A stretch of 64,000 nucleotides of DNA from Spirochaetota bacterium (GTDB lineage: Bacteria > Spirochaetota > UBA4802 > UBA5368), in assembly GCA_004297825.1 (NCBI GenBank), contig SCSX01000078.1:21986-85985 (forward strand), given 5' to 3'. Shown one piece after another: positions 8,242 to 16,663 of this stretch (its first letter is position 1; each line of letters begins with the position of its first letter). The notes under the pieces were generated by a model, which had not been told where the DNA came from, did not search any database, and saw nothing but the letters and a program-made list of their open reading frames with translations. A program made the position numbers and the translations under genes.

Positions 8242-8547
8242 ATGGAGATAATCATCCTGGTGCTCGCGATGGGCGCGGTCACCTATCTTCCAAGGCTCCT
8301 GCCGTTCTACTTCATCGATGTTGAAAGGATCCCGGCGAGGCTCAAGCTGTTTCTTTCTTTTATCCCCTACGCCGCGCTGGGGGCGCTGCTGCTTCCCGGG
8401 GGCATGTACGCCGTGGAAGGCAGGCCGCTCGTGTCCGCCCTGGGCATCGCCGCCTCTGCCGCCGTCGCGTGGTTCAACGGTAATCTCATACTCACGGTGA
8501 TTTTGTCGGCGGTTGCGACTTCCATCATGATCGCTGCGGGTCTTTGA
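8242..8547 (+). CDS. azlD: AzlD-type branched-chain amino acid exporter, small subunit
   Basis: 101-aa membrane protein with the AzlD N-terminal pattern MGAVTYLPRLLPFYF and three to four hydrophobic helices, including FLSFIPYAALGALLLPG. It acts as the small partner of AzlC in the inner membrane. ATG at 8242 is preceded by GGGGGAA. It is the last gene of the three-gene operon starting at 7207; the next gene is convergent. Confidence 0.93.
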   Translation: MEIIILVLAMGAVTYLPRLLPFYFIDVERIPARLKLFLSFIPYAALGALLLPGGMYAVEGRPLVSALGIAASAAVAWFNGNLILTVILSAVATSIMIAAGL

Positions 8548-8601
8548 GTCGGGTCACCCGCCCGCGCGCGCCTTTCCGGAAAGGTAATGCGCATTCCCCG
8601 A

Positions 8602-9429
8602 TCAAGGCCTTTTCCGCACCTCTTCCACGAACCGCGCAAAGATCGCGTCGAATCGCGTGTCCTCGCTCCTGAGCATCTCGGGATGGAACTGCGTGCCCAG
8701 CAGGAATTGCACACCCGTGCCCTCTATACCCTCCACGAAGCCGTCGGAGGAGCGGGCTGATACACGCATCCCCTGCGCGACGCGCTTCGCGCCCTGGTGA
8801 TGATAGGTGTTGACCCTGAGCGTGTCCGTGCCCAGGAGCCCGGCGAGCACGGTCCCGCGCTCGAGGCTCACCTCGTGGAAGCAGGGCCGCGCGTGCTTGT
8901 AGAACCACAGGTCGAGTGACTCGCGGTGGGCGACCGGCGTGCCGGTCTTGTAGTAGGCGGGTATGTCCTGCCAGAGCGAACCCCCGTAAAACACGTTCAG
9001 CATCTGCATCCCGCGGCAGATGCCCAGCACCGGGAGCTTCTTGTCCCGCGCGTACGCGAGCGCCCTGAACTCGAGCTCGTCCAGCCTCGCGTCGCTTCCC
9101 TCGCACTTCTCGGCGCGCTCCTCGCCGTAGCGCGCGGGCTCGATATCGAAGCCCCCCGGCACGAGAAGGCCCGCGGCCGTCGCGAGCTTCGCGTCCGCAT
9201 CGGCGGGCGAATCATTGACGGAGATGCGCACCGGCCGCGCCCCGTGGGCCTTGAGCGCGTCGCAGTAATCGCCGTTAATATCGACCCCCCATTTAAAGAA
9301 GAGGGACTGGATTTTCCCGTAGGTGACGGCGACGGGCAGAGCGCTCGGGTCGGGCGCTTCGGTCTTGCACCCGGCGGCCGGGAATAAAATCGATGCGATG
9401 AAAAGAAGCGGAAGCAGTCTGCGGTTCAT
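8602..9429 (-). CDS. Lipoprotein gamma-glutamyl hydrolase-like peptidase (C26 family)
   Basis: Class I glutamine amidotransferase-like hydrolase of the peptidase C26 type, related to PuuD, which cleaves gamma-glutamyl amides. Translation from 9429 (MNRRLLPLLFIASILFPAAGC) gives a lipoprotein signal with lipobox PAAGC, so the enzyme should be membrane-anchored outside the cytoplasm, unusual for PuuD relatives. The nucleophile elbow GICRGMQMLNV (about residue 150) holds the catalytic Cys and the GTQFHPE motif (about 250) the His/Glu pair. GGAGG lies upstream of the start. The substrate is not predictable; an envelope gamma-glutamyl compound would fit the location. Confidence 0.88.
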   Translation of the reverse strand: MNRRLLPLLFIASILFPAAGCKTEAPDPSALPVAVTYGKIQSLFFKWGVDINGDYCDALKAHGARPVRISVNDSPADADAKLATAAGLLVPGGFDIEPARYGEERAEKCEGSDARLDELEFRALAYARDKKLPVLGICRGMQMLNVFYGGSLWQDIPAYYKTGTPVAHRESLDLWFYKHARPCFHEVSLERGTVLAGLLGTDTLRVNTYHHQGAKRVAQGMRVSARSSDGFVEGIEGTGVQFLLGTQFHPEMLRSEDTRFDAIFARFVEEVRKRP

Positions 9430-9605
9430 GGGCGTGTCCTCCATGGCGTGTTGATCGGCGATGCCCGCCTGCAAATCCCGGGCCAGCTAGGGGAAGAAGG
9501 CGCCAGGGAATCCGCGCGGGGCGTCGATTCGTGCGTCGGCGTTCCAAGGATGAGCATGGCCCGTTTGGGACGGCAGGGCAAGTCAAATTCATACAGGAAA
9601 ATTCC

Positions 9606-9655
9606 GGGGTCTTGGTGAAGGCGCGGATTCGAATCCGCGCCTTCACCAAGACCCC
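9606..9655. repeat. Perfect 50-bp palindrome without loop
   Basis: The left arm GGGGTCTTGGTGAAGGCGCG-GATTC (9606-9630) is the exact reverse complement of 9631-9655, with no spacer and no mismatch. The centre GGATTCGAATCC resembles a tRNA T-arm by chance, but the even loop does not allow one. No T-run follows on either strand. It lies between divergent genes, so a terminator role for them is unlikely. It differs in sequence from the other palindromes in this window. Confidence 0.85.
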
Positions 9656-9861
9656 TTCGTCACCTCTTCAATCTCATCCCATCTCCACATCTCCTATGAA
9701 AAGCACCCGCGGAAGAAGGTCGTTTTAAGAGTACAGGCGGAATGGTAGAAGCGACTCTCCCTGCCTGCCGCGCGCACGCTATGGCGGAGCCATCTAGATG
9801 CCACTTCTCTATGGCCTCTTCGGTGAAATACTTCCCCTGTCCTAATAACCTTACAATAAAT

Positions 9862-9895
9862 CAATATTGACAAATATTGTAGTGTTTTTTATACT
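9862..9895 (+). promoter_or_regulatory. Consensus sigma-70 promoter with overlapping operator
   Basis: TTGACA (9867-9872), 17 nt, TATACT (9890-9895): a near-perfect sigma-70 promoter about 40 nt upstream of the XRE-ImmA gene. CAATATT-GACA-AATATTG (9862-9879) is a perfect 7-bp inverted repeat covering the -35 box, well placed as a binding site for the HTH protein encoded downstream, giving autorepression. The operator role is inference. Confidence 0.8.
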
Positions 9896-9933
9896 ATATA
9901 TACTTACTATCTGGTTGGAAGAAGGAGTGTGAT

Positions 9934-11049
9934 ATGGAACGTGGTATCTTATCCGATAATCTACGGCGTCTGCGGTCCATCAAGGGCATAAATCAGACCG
10001 AGCTTGCGAAAAAAGCGGGCCTCAGCCGTCCGTCCTATGTCGCCATCGAGAAAGGCGACACCGATCCCCGTTCAAGCACCCTCATGAACATCGCCGGTGC
10101 GCTGGAAGTGTCACTCGCCGATCTCTTCCGTCCCCTCCCTTCCCTTAAAAGGGTGCGGTTCCGTATACGCAAGACCATGACCAAACGTGAGCAAAATCAG
10201 CGCGACCAACTCATCCAGGACGTCGCCGTCTGGCTTTCGGATTATAATGAGCTGGAGAAAATACTCGGGCATGGTCGTAAATACCTCTTCGAGAGCTATG
10301 CCGGTCGCGACCCCGTCCAGGCGGCCTCCTTTGCCAGGGAGAAGCTTAAGATCGGTGAAAATGAGCTCATTCGAGACGTCTGCGGTCTTGCGGAAACCGC
10401 GGGCATCAAAGTCAATCTATCGAAAGCGGGATTTAAGAAATTTTTTGGGATGTCCGTATCTGTCGACAACGGTGGGCCCGCGGTCTGCGTCAAGGTCGGG
10501 GATGATGTGAGCGTTGAGCGCCAAATCTTCACCGTCGCCCATGAGATGGGCCACCTCCTTCTTCACCGGAATTCATACAAGAAGGATGAAACCAGTGAGA
10601 ACGAAAAAGAGGAAAGGAACGCCGAGCGTTTCGCGTCCCATTTTCTCATACCCCAATCCGTCTTTGACAAGGAATGGCAGTCTGCCCGTGGCCTTCACCT
10701 GGTCGATCGCGTCCTTCACGTCAAGCGTATCTTCCGTGTGAGTTACATGACTGTGCTTATACGCCTGGTAGAATGTGGATATGCTGACCTTGCCATTATT
10801 CCTGCTTTCAGATTCGAGTATAACCGTCTCTGTGGCCACGACCTGAAGAGTCACTATGAGCCGGAAAGCTACTCCGAGACCGAGCCCGAGGGCCTTGTTA
10901 AATCAGATTTCATGGACGACCGTCTCTACCGTCTGGTGCGTGAGGCATACGAGAAAGAACTCATCTCCCTCGACAGAGCGGCCGAAATTCTCAGGCTTTC
11001 GGTAATCGAAATGCGCGAGCTCAACAACTCGTGGAAGATGGCCGTGTGA
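9934..11049 (+). CDS. XRE-HTH / ImmA-IrrE metallopeptidase fusion regulator
   Basis: 371-aa protein with an N-terminal XRE helix-turn-helix (about residues 7-62: LRRLRSIKGINQTELAKKAGLSRPSYVAIEKG) and a C-terminal ImmA/IrrE (DUF955) zinc protease domain whose HEMGH motif lies near residue 203, followed by an NAERFASHFLIP helix that supplies the third ligand. Such proteins control toxin-antitoxin modules, prophages and stress genes, often by cleaving a partner repressor. Its stop overlaps the start of a PIN-domain gene. The start has AAGGAG upstream and the promoter carries a likely operator, so autoregulation is probable. Confidence 0.9.
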   Translation: MERGILSDNLRRLRSIKGINQTELAKKAGLSRPSYVAIEKGDTDPRSSTLMNIAGALEVSLADLFRPLPSLKRVRFRIRKTMTKREQNQRDQLIQDVAVWLSDYNELEKILGHGRKYLFESYAGRDPVQAASFAREKLKIGENELIRDVCGLAETAGIKVNLSKAGFKKFFGMSVSVDNGGPAVCVKVGDDVSVERQIFTVAHEMGHLLLHRNSYKKDETSENEKEERNAERFASHFLIPQSVFDKEWQSARGLHLVDRVLHVKRIFRVSYMTVLIRLVECGYADLAIIPAFRFEYNRLCGHDLKSHYEPESYSETEPEGLVKSDFMDDRLYRLVREAYEKELISLDRAAEILRLSVIEMRELNNSWKMAV

Positions 11050-11543
11050 AGATCAATATCGATAAGGCGGTCATCACGGATGCCAACATCCTCATCGATT
11101 ATATCGAGGCCGGGAAAAAGGTGATCTCCCTTTTTGCCGCATCGGTTAAGTCGCTCTATGTCCCGCTTCCGGTTTTGAAGGAGGTTCCCGGGCTAAGTAT
11201 AGCCGAGGCGAAGAAACTCGCCATCACGGTCCTTGATGTCGAGATGGATGTGCTTAATGAAGCGGCATGGATCAAGACCGGTTGCTCATTTAATGATAAT
11301 ATTTGTTTTCTGACTGCGAAAAGTGAAGGTTTGATATGTGCAACCAATGATAAAAGGCTTCGTAAAACGTGCGAATCAAGTGGAGTTCAGGTTTTATGGG
11401 GTTTGCAGATCATGATATTTCTGGTGCAACAGGGAAAGTTGACCAAGAGAGAAGCAATGGATATTGTCATGAAGATTGGGAAGATAAATAGTAATATTAC
11501 TTTGGATTTAGTAGAAGACTTTGAAAGTAAAATAAGCGGCTGA
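11046..11543 (+). CDS. PIN-domain putative ribonuclease, partner of XRE-ImmA
   Basis: 165-aa protein with the acidic PIN pattern: Asp in VITDANILIDY, Glu in LPVLKEV, Asp in SFNDNICFLTA and Asp in ICATNDKRLRKTC. PIN proteins cut RNA and often act as toxins. GTG at 11046 overlaps the upstream stop (GTGA), giving translational coupling; GTG at 11031 is another possible start. The C-terminal 40 residues are lysine/isoleucine rich and the DNA is more A+T-rich, hinting at acquisition. Together with the upstream gene it resembles the COG2856/PIN type of toxin-antitoxin module. Confidence 0.85.
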   Translation: MKINIDKAVITDANILIDYIEAGKKVISLFAASVKSLYVPLPVLKEVPGLSIAEAKKLAITVLDVEMDVLNEAAWIKTGCSFNDNICFLTAKSEGLICATNDKRLRKTCESSGVQVLWGLQIMIFLVQQGKLTKREAMDIVMKIGKINSNITLDLVEDFESKISG

Positions 11544-11628
11544 TTACGGATTGGAGTGACTTATTGGCAAAATATCTTGACAAATCGCCCCCCATTCAGT
11601 TTCTTGTTCATAACTGTTTTGTCAGACC

Positions 11629-11865
11629 ATGAGGATTGAACGCGGCACACTCGGCTACTTTATCACCTTTCTGATCCTGGGAGGGGTACTGGGTTCCGCG
11701 CTCGGGACGCTTGTCGTGAAGCTCGCACCGTCGCTCGCGGCGGTCAACGCGAACCTCACCGGCGCCCTGGCCCTCAACCTCGAGATCGTGAGCTTCGGCA
11801 TCAAGGTAACGCTCGCCTCTCTCGCGGGAATGGTGCTCGGGATCGTGATCTTCCTGAGGGTCTAA
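11629..11865 (+). CDS. DUF4321 family small membrane protein
   Basis: 78 aa with two hydrophobic helices (about residues 8-32 and 54-77) separated by a short polar stretch. The layout GYFITFLILGGVLGSALGTLV ... EIVSFGIKVTLASLAGMVLGI matches DUF4321 proteins, which are short, two-helix membrane proteins of unknown function. ATG at 11629 is the only sensible start. It stands alone; the next gene is more than 300 nt away. Confidence 0.8.
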   Translation: MRIERGTLGYFITFLILGGVLGSALGTLVVKLAPSLAAVNANLTGALALNLEIVSFGIKVTLASLAGMVLGIVIFLRV

Positions 11866-11919
11866 CACGGCAGGGCCGCACCTGCGGCTATCTCGCGCCT
11901 CCTTCGTCGTACCGGGAAG

Positions 11920-12130
11920 CGCATACGTTTAAACCGGCATTGCGCCGGTTGCCACATGCCCGAGTAAAGTCCGTACGCATCTGGCGAATCGATCTTTAGG
12001 TCACCTATGGGGAGGGTTAACGCTCTACGGGGACCGGAAGCACAGCACATCAACATGTGGGGTGCGGAGGCGCGCGTTTCATTTCGTTGCGCCCAAAACC
12101 GCATACCGGCTTATGAGTGATACTTGTCCC
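11920..12130 (+). ncRNA. Possible structured RNA upstream of rpsB with RNase P-like motifs
   Basis: The 306-nt gap before rpsB is not coding but is full of pairing segments. AACCGGC/GCCGGTT forms a hairpin at 11932-11950. GAGTAAAGTCCG (11962-11973) resembles the RNase P motif GAGGAAAGTCC, and CCGGCTTAT (12106-12114) resembles its P4 partner in the same order. GCGCA (about 11920) could pair with TGCGC (about 12088) like P2, CGCATC (11976) with GGTGCG (12061) like P5, and CACAT/ATGTG forms a hairpin near 12045. Against this: it is far shorter than usual RNase P RNA, the J2/4 ACAGAA is absent, and no specificity domain is clear. It might instead be an rpsB leader. Confidence 0.3.
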
Positions 12131-12171
12131 TCGCGCGGCGCGGGAAATCTTATGAAATGGGGGTACTATCA

Positions 12172-13047
12172 TTGGCAGTAGTATCTATGAAAGCTCTATT
12201 GGAATCGGGCGTGCACTTCGGCCACCAGACGAGGCGGTGGAATCCCCGGATGGCGCAGTATATCTTCACCGCACGTAATGGGATCCATATTATCGACCTG
12301 CAGAAAACCATGCAGCGTTTGAAAGTGGCATACCAGGGTATGAAGGAAGTCGCCGCGAACGGGGGCAAGGTCCTCTTCGTGGGCACCAAGAAGCAGGCCC
12401 AGGCGGCCATCGAGGAATACTCGAAGAAATGCGGCATGTTCTACGTTGCCGAGCGCTGGCTTGGGGGGCTCCTCACGAATTACCACACGGTGAGCCATTC
12501 CATCCAGAGGCTCAAGAACCTCGAAAAGATGTCCGAGACGGGCCAGTGGGACGCCGAGACGAAGAAGGAGATTCTGGACCTCTCGAACGAGCTCAAGAAG
12601 AAGCAGAAGGTGCTCTCCGGCATCAAGGACATGGGCAAGCTTCCCGACGCGCTCTTCATAATCGATCCCAAGCGCGAGGCGATCGCCGTCAACGAGGCGA
12701 GGAAGCTCGGTATCCCGATCTTCGCGGTGGTTGACACCAACTGCAATCCCGACGAGATCGATTTTCCCGTTCCCGGCAATGACGACGCCATAAGGGCGAT
12801 ATCGCTCTTCCTGGACGCGATGTCGCGCGCGATCATCGAGGGCCAGTCCGGCGGACAGTCCGAGGCCGAGGAAATCCTCGAGATGGCCGCAGAGGTGGAA
12901 GAGGGAGCAGGAGAGCCCGCAGCAGCCGCGGCCGCCCCGCCCGAGAAGGAAGAGGCGCCCACCGAGCTCAAGAAGGTCACCGAGGCGAAGGAAGAGTACC
13001 GTCAGCGCTACGAGGACGAGTTCAGCGCCGACAAGGATAAGTGGTAG
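12172..13047 (+). CDS. rpsB: 30S ribosomal protein S2
   Basis: Small-subunit ribosomal protein S2. Translation from TTG at 12172 gives [27 protein letters not shown], the canonical S2 N-terminus; GGGGG lies 8 nt upstream. An ATG at 12157 in frame is less likely because S2 starts at MAVVS. The chain continues with the [13 protein letters not shown] and [13 protein letters not shown] motifs. The 291-aa length includes an acidic, Ala/Glu-rich C-terminal extension of about 55 residues beyond the core. First gene of the rpsB-tsf-pyrH-frr-uppS-cdsA-dxr-rseP run. Confidence 0.97.
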   Translation: MAVVSMKALLESGVHFGHQTRRWNPRMAQYIFTARNGIHIIDLQKTMQRLKVAYQGMKEVAANGGKVLFVGTKKQAQAAIEEYSKKCGMFYVAERWLGGLLTNYHTVSHSIQRLKNLEKMSETGQWDAETKKEILDLSNELKKKQKVLSGIKDMGKLPDALFIIDPKREAIAVNEARKLGIPIFAVVDTNCNPDEIDFPVPGNDDAIRAISLFLDAMSRAIIEGQSGGQSEAEEILEMAAEVEEGAGEPAAAAAAPPEKEEAPTELKKVTEAKEEYRQRYEDEFSADKDKW

Positions 13048-13107
13048 GCTGCCGGCGCCTTTCAAGGCGTTCGGGTCCGATAATTACCTAATACAAGGAG
13101 AATCACC

Positions 13108-13704
13108 GTGGCTGATGTAACACCCGACATGATAAAAGAACTAAGGGAGAAAACCCAGGCGGGGATGATGGACTGCAAGAAGGCCCTCACCGAATGCATG
13201 GGCGATCTCGAGCAGGCCGCCGACTACCTTCGCAAGAAGGGCCTGGCGTCCGCGAACAAGAAGGCGTCCCGCGAGGCGCGGGAGGGCATGATCGCCACCT
13301 ACATCCACAACAACGCCAAGCTGGGTGTCCTCATGGAGCTCAACTGCGAGACCGACTTCGTCGCGCGTAACGCGGATTTCCAGGAACTGGGCAAGGACCT
13401 CTGCATGCAGGTCGCCGCGTCCAACCCGCTGTACGTCGACGTGGAGGACGTGCCCGCCGCCGAGATCGAGCGGGAGAAGGACATTTACCGCGAACAGATG
13501 AAGGAATCGGGCAAGCCCGCGAACGTCGTCGAAAAGATCGTCGAGGGCAAGCTCACCAAATTCTACGCGGAGGTGTGCCTCCTGGAGCAGGAGTACATCA
13601 AGGACCCCAAGGTGAAGATCCGCGACCTCATCAAGAACAAGATCGCGACCTACGGCGAGAACATCACCGTGGGAAGATTCACGCGCTACAAGATAGGGAA
13701 GTAG
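13108..13704 (+). CDS. tsf: Elongation factor Ts (short form)
   Basis: Guanine-nucleotide exchange factor for EF-Tu. [20 protein letters not shown] is the N-terminal UBA-like module and [15 protein letters not shown] the TDFV motif that displaces Mg2+ from EF-Tu. At 198 aa it is the short form, with only one full core subdomain, as in several phyla (E. coli EF-Ts is 283 aa). Start is GTG at 13108 after AAGGAG. pyrH follows 1 nt after the stop. Confidence 0.97.
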   Translation: MADVTPDMIKELREKTQAGMMDCKKALTECMGDLEQAADYLRKKGLASANKKASREAREGMIATYIHNNAKLGVLMELNCETDFVARNADFQELGKDLCMQVAASNPLYVDVEDVPAAEIEREKDIYREQMKESGKPANVVEKIVEGKLTKFYAEVCLLEQEYIKDPKVKIRDLIKNKIATYGENITVGRFTRYKIGK

Positions 13705-13705
13705 G

Positions 13706-14437
13706 ATGGCACCGGACGGAGCTCCGGGCAATCCCGGATATTCCCGGATACTGCTAAAGCTCAGCGGGGAGGCGCTCGCGGGCGACGAGAAGGCGGGCAT
13801 AAACCCGGCGGTCGTCGCGCGCATCGCCCTCGAGATTGCGGAGGTCCACCGGACGGGCGTGCAGATCGCCATGGTTATCGGCGGGGGAAACATCTTCCGC
13901 GGAACCACGGGCAAGGCGCTCGGGATGGACCAGGCGACCGGGGACTCCATGGGCATGCTTGCGACGGTCATCAATTCGCTCGCCGTGCAGGACGCGCTCG
14001 AAAAGAACGGCGTCCCCACGAGGGTGATGACCGCCGTCGAGATGCGCTCGTTCGCGGAGCCCTACATCCGCCGCAAGGCGATCCGCCACTTGGAAAAGGG
14101 GCGCGCGGTGATCATCGCCGCGGGCACCGGCAACCCGTTCTTCACCACCGACACCGCCGCGGGTCTCAGGGCGATAGAGGTGGGCGCACAGGTTTTATTG
14201 AAGGCGACGCGCGTTGACGGCGTGTACGACAGCGATCCTGAAAAAAACCCCCGGGCCGTGAAAATTGCTTCCATCGGGTACCGGGAGGTGATAGAACGTC
14301 AGCTCAGGGTAATGGACCTCACAGCGATCTCGCTGTGCATGGACAACAAGCTGCCCATCATCGTCTTCAACCTTTTCAACCATGGCTCCATCCGCCGCAT
14401 CGCGGCGGGAGAGGAGCTTGGAACCAGAATATCCTGA
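13706..14437 (+). CDS. pyrH: UMP kinase
   Basis: Phosphorylates UMP to UDP for pyrimidine nucleotide synthesis; cytosolic hexamer of the amino acid kinase fold. Motifs: [15 protein letters not shown] near the N-terminus (phosphate loop), [10 protein letters not shown], and [13 protein letters not shown]. The first 13 residues ([13 protein letters not shown]) are an unusual extension; the ATG at 13706 directly follows the tsf stop, so coupling is likely. Length 243 aa is normal for bacterial UMP kinase. Confidence 0.97.
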   Translation: MAPDGAPGNPGYSRILLKLSGEALAGDEKAGINPAVVARIALEIAEVHRTGVQIAMVIGGGNIFRGTTGKALGMDQATGDSMGMLATVINSLAVQDALEKNGVPTRVMTAVEMRSFAEPYIRRKAIRHLEKGRAVIIAAGTGNPFFTTDTAAGLRAIEVGAQVLLKATRVDGVYDSDPEKNPRAVKIASIGYREVIERQLRVMDLTAISLCMDNKLPIIVFNLFNHGSIRRIAAGEELGTRIS

Positions 14438-14459
14438 TGCATGAACGCTGGGGGAGAAT

Positions 14460-15017
14460 ATGATAGATGAAATAATCTCCGACGTGGAGGGGCGGATGAA
14501 GAAAAGCATCCAGGCCCTCGAAAAGGACTTCGGGGCCATCCGTACCGGGCGCGCGAATCCCGCCATCTTCGACGGGGTCAGGGCCGACGTGTACGGTTCC
14601 ATCATGCCGCTCAATCAGCTCGCCACCATTTCGTGCCCCGAGCCCAGGCTGGTCGTCATCCAGCCCTGGGACCGCAGCACGCTCGGGGCGATCGAGAAGG
14701 CCATTTTGAAATCGGACCTCTCGCTCAACCCCAACAACGACGGCAACCTGATCCGCATACAGATCCCGGACCTTACCGAGGAGCGCCGCAGGGAATACGT
14801 CAAGCTCGCCCGGCAGAAGGCCGAGGAGTGCAGGGTTTCGATCCGCAATGTGCGGCGCGACGGGAACGAAATGGTAAAGGAACTCGAAAAGAGCAAGGAC
14901 ATCTCCGAGGACGATTCCAAGGGTGCGGCAGGTCGCATACAGAAGCTCACCGATAAGTACACGGAAGAAGTCCAGAAGACGGTCGACAACAAGGAAAAGG
15001 AGATCATGCACGTCTGA
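14460..15017 (+). CDS. frr: Ribosome recycling factor
   Basis: Splits post-termination ribosomes with EF-G. 185 aa with the signatures RTGRANPAIFDGV near residue 30 and the domain II strands EPRLVVIQPWDRSTLGAIEKAI, then the long helix ending RIQKLTDKYTEEVQ. ATG at 14460 follows GGGGGAG. Standard position after pyrH. Confidence 0.97.
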   Translation: MIDEIISDVEGRMKKSIQALEKDFGAIRTGRANPAIFDGVRADVYGSIMPLNQLATISCPEPRLVVIQPWDRSTLGAIEKAILKSDLSLNPNNDGNLIRIQIPDLTEERRREYVKLARQKAEECRVSIRNVRRDGNEMVKELEKSKDISEDDSKGAAGRIQKLTDKYTEEVQKTVDNKEKEIMHV

Positions 15018-15026
15018 TACGCGTGC

Positions 15027-15782
15027 ATGATCCCCTCCCGTCAAGGAACCCGAAACCGCGTGGCACACAGGGACTACCAAAGCCTGCTGGACAGAACGAG
15101 GATTCCCTCGCATGTCGCCATAATTATGGACGGTAACGGGCGATGGGCCACGCGGCGCGGTCTCTCGCGCCTGGAGGGACACCGGCGCGGGGCGCAGGTG
15201 GTCGAGTCGCTCATGGACGCCGCGCTCGAGCTTGGCATCAAGGTCGTGTCCCTGTACGCGTTTTCGACCGAGAACTGGTCCCGCCCGCGGGAGGAGATCC
15301 GGGGGCTCTGGAAGCTCCTGGAGCTCTTCTTCGAATCCAATATCGAAAAGCTCAAAAAGCGCGGAATCCGGGTAAGGCACACCGGGAGCGAAAAGCACCT
15401 TCCCGCGGATACCCTTGAGGTGATCCGGCGCGCGGTGCGGGATACGCGAAGGAACAAAAAAATAGTCCTCAACTTCTGCCTCAACTACGGCGGGCGCCAG
15501 GAGATCGTCGACGCGGTGAACGCCTGGGCGGCGAAGCGGGGAGATTCGGAAAAGATGACTGCGGAAAAAATGCGCCGCCATCTTTATTCCCCGGACCTTC
15601 CCGACGTCGACCTGCTTATCAGGACAAGCGGGGAATACCGCCTGAGCAACTTCCTGCTATGGCAGCTCGCCTACGCCGAGCTTGTCTTCGTGAAGGTGCT
15701 CTGGCCGGATTTCGGCGCGCGGCACCTGTACCGCACCATATACGAATACCAGAACAGGGAAAGGAGATTCGGGGGATTATGA
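15027..15782 (+). CDS. uppS: Undecaprenyl (isoprenyl) diphosphate synthase
   Basis: Cis-prenyltransferase that elongates farnesyl diphosphate to undecaprenyl diphosphate, the lipid carrier for peptidoglycan and glycans. HVAIIMDGNGRWATRRG holds the catalytic Asp, followed by LYAFSTENWSRP, and DLLIRTSGEYRLSNFLLWQLAYAE is the C-terminal signature. No clear ribosome site precedes the ATG at 15027, so the first about 10-12 residues are uncertain (GTG at about 15060 is an alternative). The stop overlaps the cdsA start as ATGA. Confidence 0.96.
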   Translation: MIPSRQGTRNRVAHRDYQSLLDRTRIPSHVAIIMDGNGRWATRRGLSRLEGHRRGAQVVESLMDAALELGIKVVSLYAFSTENWSRPREEIRGLWKLLELFFESNIEKLKKRGIRVRHTGSEKHLPADTLEVIRRAVRDTRRNKKIVLNFCLNYGGRQEIVDAVNAWAAKRGDSEKMTAEKMRRHLYSPDLPDVDLLIRTSGEYRLSNFLLWQLAYAELVFVKVLWPDFGARHLYRTIYEYQNRERRFGGL

Positions 15783-16654
15783 GCGAAACAGCGAAGCGCA
15801 TTGCGAGCGCGGTAGTGGCACTTCCGGTATACCTCTACGGGTTCGCGACGGACCAGTTTCAGTACATTCCCATACTCGTCATTTCGACGATCATTTCGCT
15901 CGGCTGCCTCTGGGAGTATTATCAGATTGCGGGGAAGGATGAAAAACGGAAACCGTTCATCGCCGTCGGAATGATAGTGGGCACGCTCGTCAATATCATC
16001 ATGTACCTGTACGCGTTCGGCAAGGTGCTGGGGTATTCGGCCTATATCCAGAATTTCGACGCCCGCGTGCTTCTGGCGATTCTTACCCTGGGGCTGGCAG
16101 CGCTGGTCACGCTCCAGATTTTCAAGCGTCCCATCGAGGGAGGGATATATTCCCTTGCGGTGACCGTATTCGGCGTCATATTCCTTGTTTTTTCATTTTC
16201 CCATATCATACTCCTCAAGTCGCTGCGTGACGGCTTCTACTACATCCTCATCCTGAATGCGGCCGTGATGCTGAACGACACCTTCGCGTATTTTGGCGGG
16301 GTGAATTTCGGAAAGCACAAGGCCGGCTTCGCGGTGTCTCCCAACAAGTCGTGGGAGGGTTACTTCTCGGGGCTCCTGGGAACGGTCCTCGCGATGATAC
16401 TCTTCAGCCAGGGCATCGAGGCGTTCGCGGGGAAGGAGCTTTTTACCACGATTGAAGCGACCCTCCTGGGCATCGCCCTCTCGGTGATCGGCAATATCGG
16501 CGACCTCGCGGAATCGGCGATCAAGCGGGACGGCGCCATCAAGGATTCCGGCTCCCTCATCCCGGGGCACGGAGGCTTCTGGGACGTATTTGACGCGCTC
16601 GTCTTGACGATGCCGCTGTTCTATTATTACCTCGTACTTACCGGCGCACAGTAA
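15779..16654 (+). CDS. cdsA: Phosphatidate cytidylyltransferase
   Basis: Makes CDP-diacylglycerol from phosphatidic acid and CTP in the inner membrane, the branch point of phospholipid synthesis. 291 aa with about eight hydrophobic helices and the CdsA signature near the C-terminus: SAIKRDGAIKDSGSLIPGHGGFWDVFDAL, with the metal-binding Asp residues. NDTFAYFGGVNFGKHKAGFAVSPNKSWEG is the other conserved block. Start at 15779 overlaps uppS (ATGA). Confidence 0.96.
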   Translation: MSETAKRIASAVVALPVYLYGFATDQFQYIPILVISTIISLGCLWEYYQIAGKDEKRKPFIAVGMIVGTLVNIIMYLYAFGKVLGYSAYIQNFDARVLLAILTLGLAALVTLQIFKRPIEGGIYSLAVTVFGVIFLVFSFSHIILLKSLRDGFYYILILNAAVMLNDTFAYFGGVNFGKHKAGFAVSPNKSWEGYFSGLLGTVLAMILFSQGIEAFAGKELFTTIEATLLGIALSVIGNIGDLAESAIKRDGAIKDSGSLIPGHGGFWDVFDALVLTMPLFYYYLVLTGAQ

Positions 16655-16663
16655 GCGCGGCGG

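Larger units (their letters stand above)
9430..9933. other. Divergent intergenic region with palindrome and promoter
   Basis: About 500 nt between two divergently transcribed genes. It holds a perfect 50-bp palindrome and, at its right end, a strong promoter with an inverted repeat (each entered separately). No coding potential is supported in the rest. Confidence 0.6.

Noticed and set aside
9621..9640. Possible tRNA T-arm in GCGGATTCGAATCCGC
   Set aside because: The perfect palindrome leaves an even 6-nt loop, and no acceptor, D or anticodon arm surrounds it.
12030..12060. ACCGGAAGCACAGCAC resembling the SRP RNA GGAA tetraloop
   Set aside because: The stem next to the tetraloop does not pair and the symmetric loop is missing.
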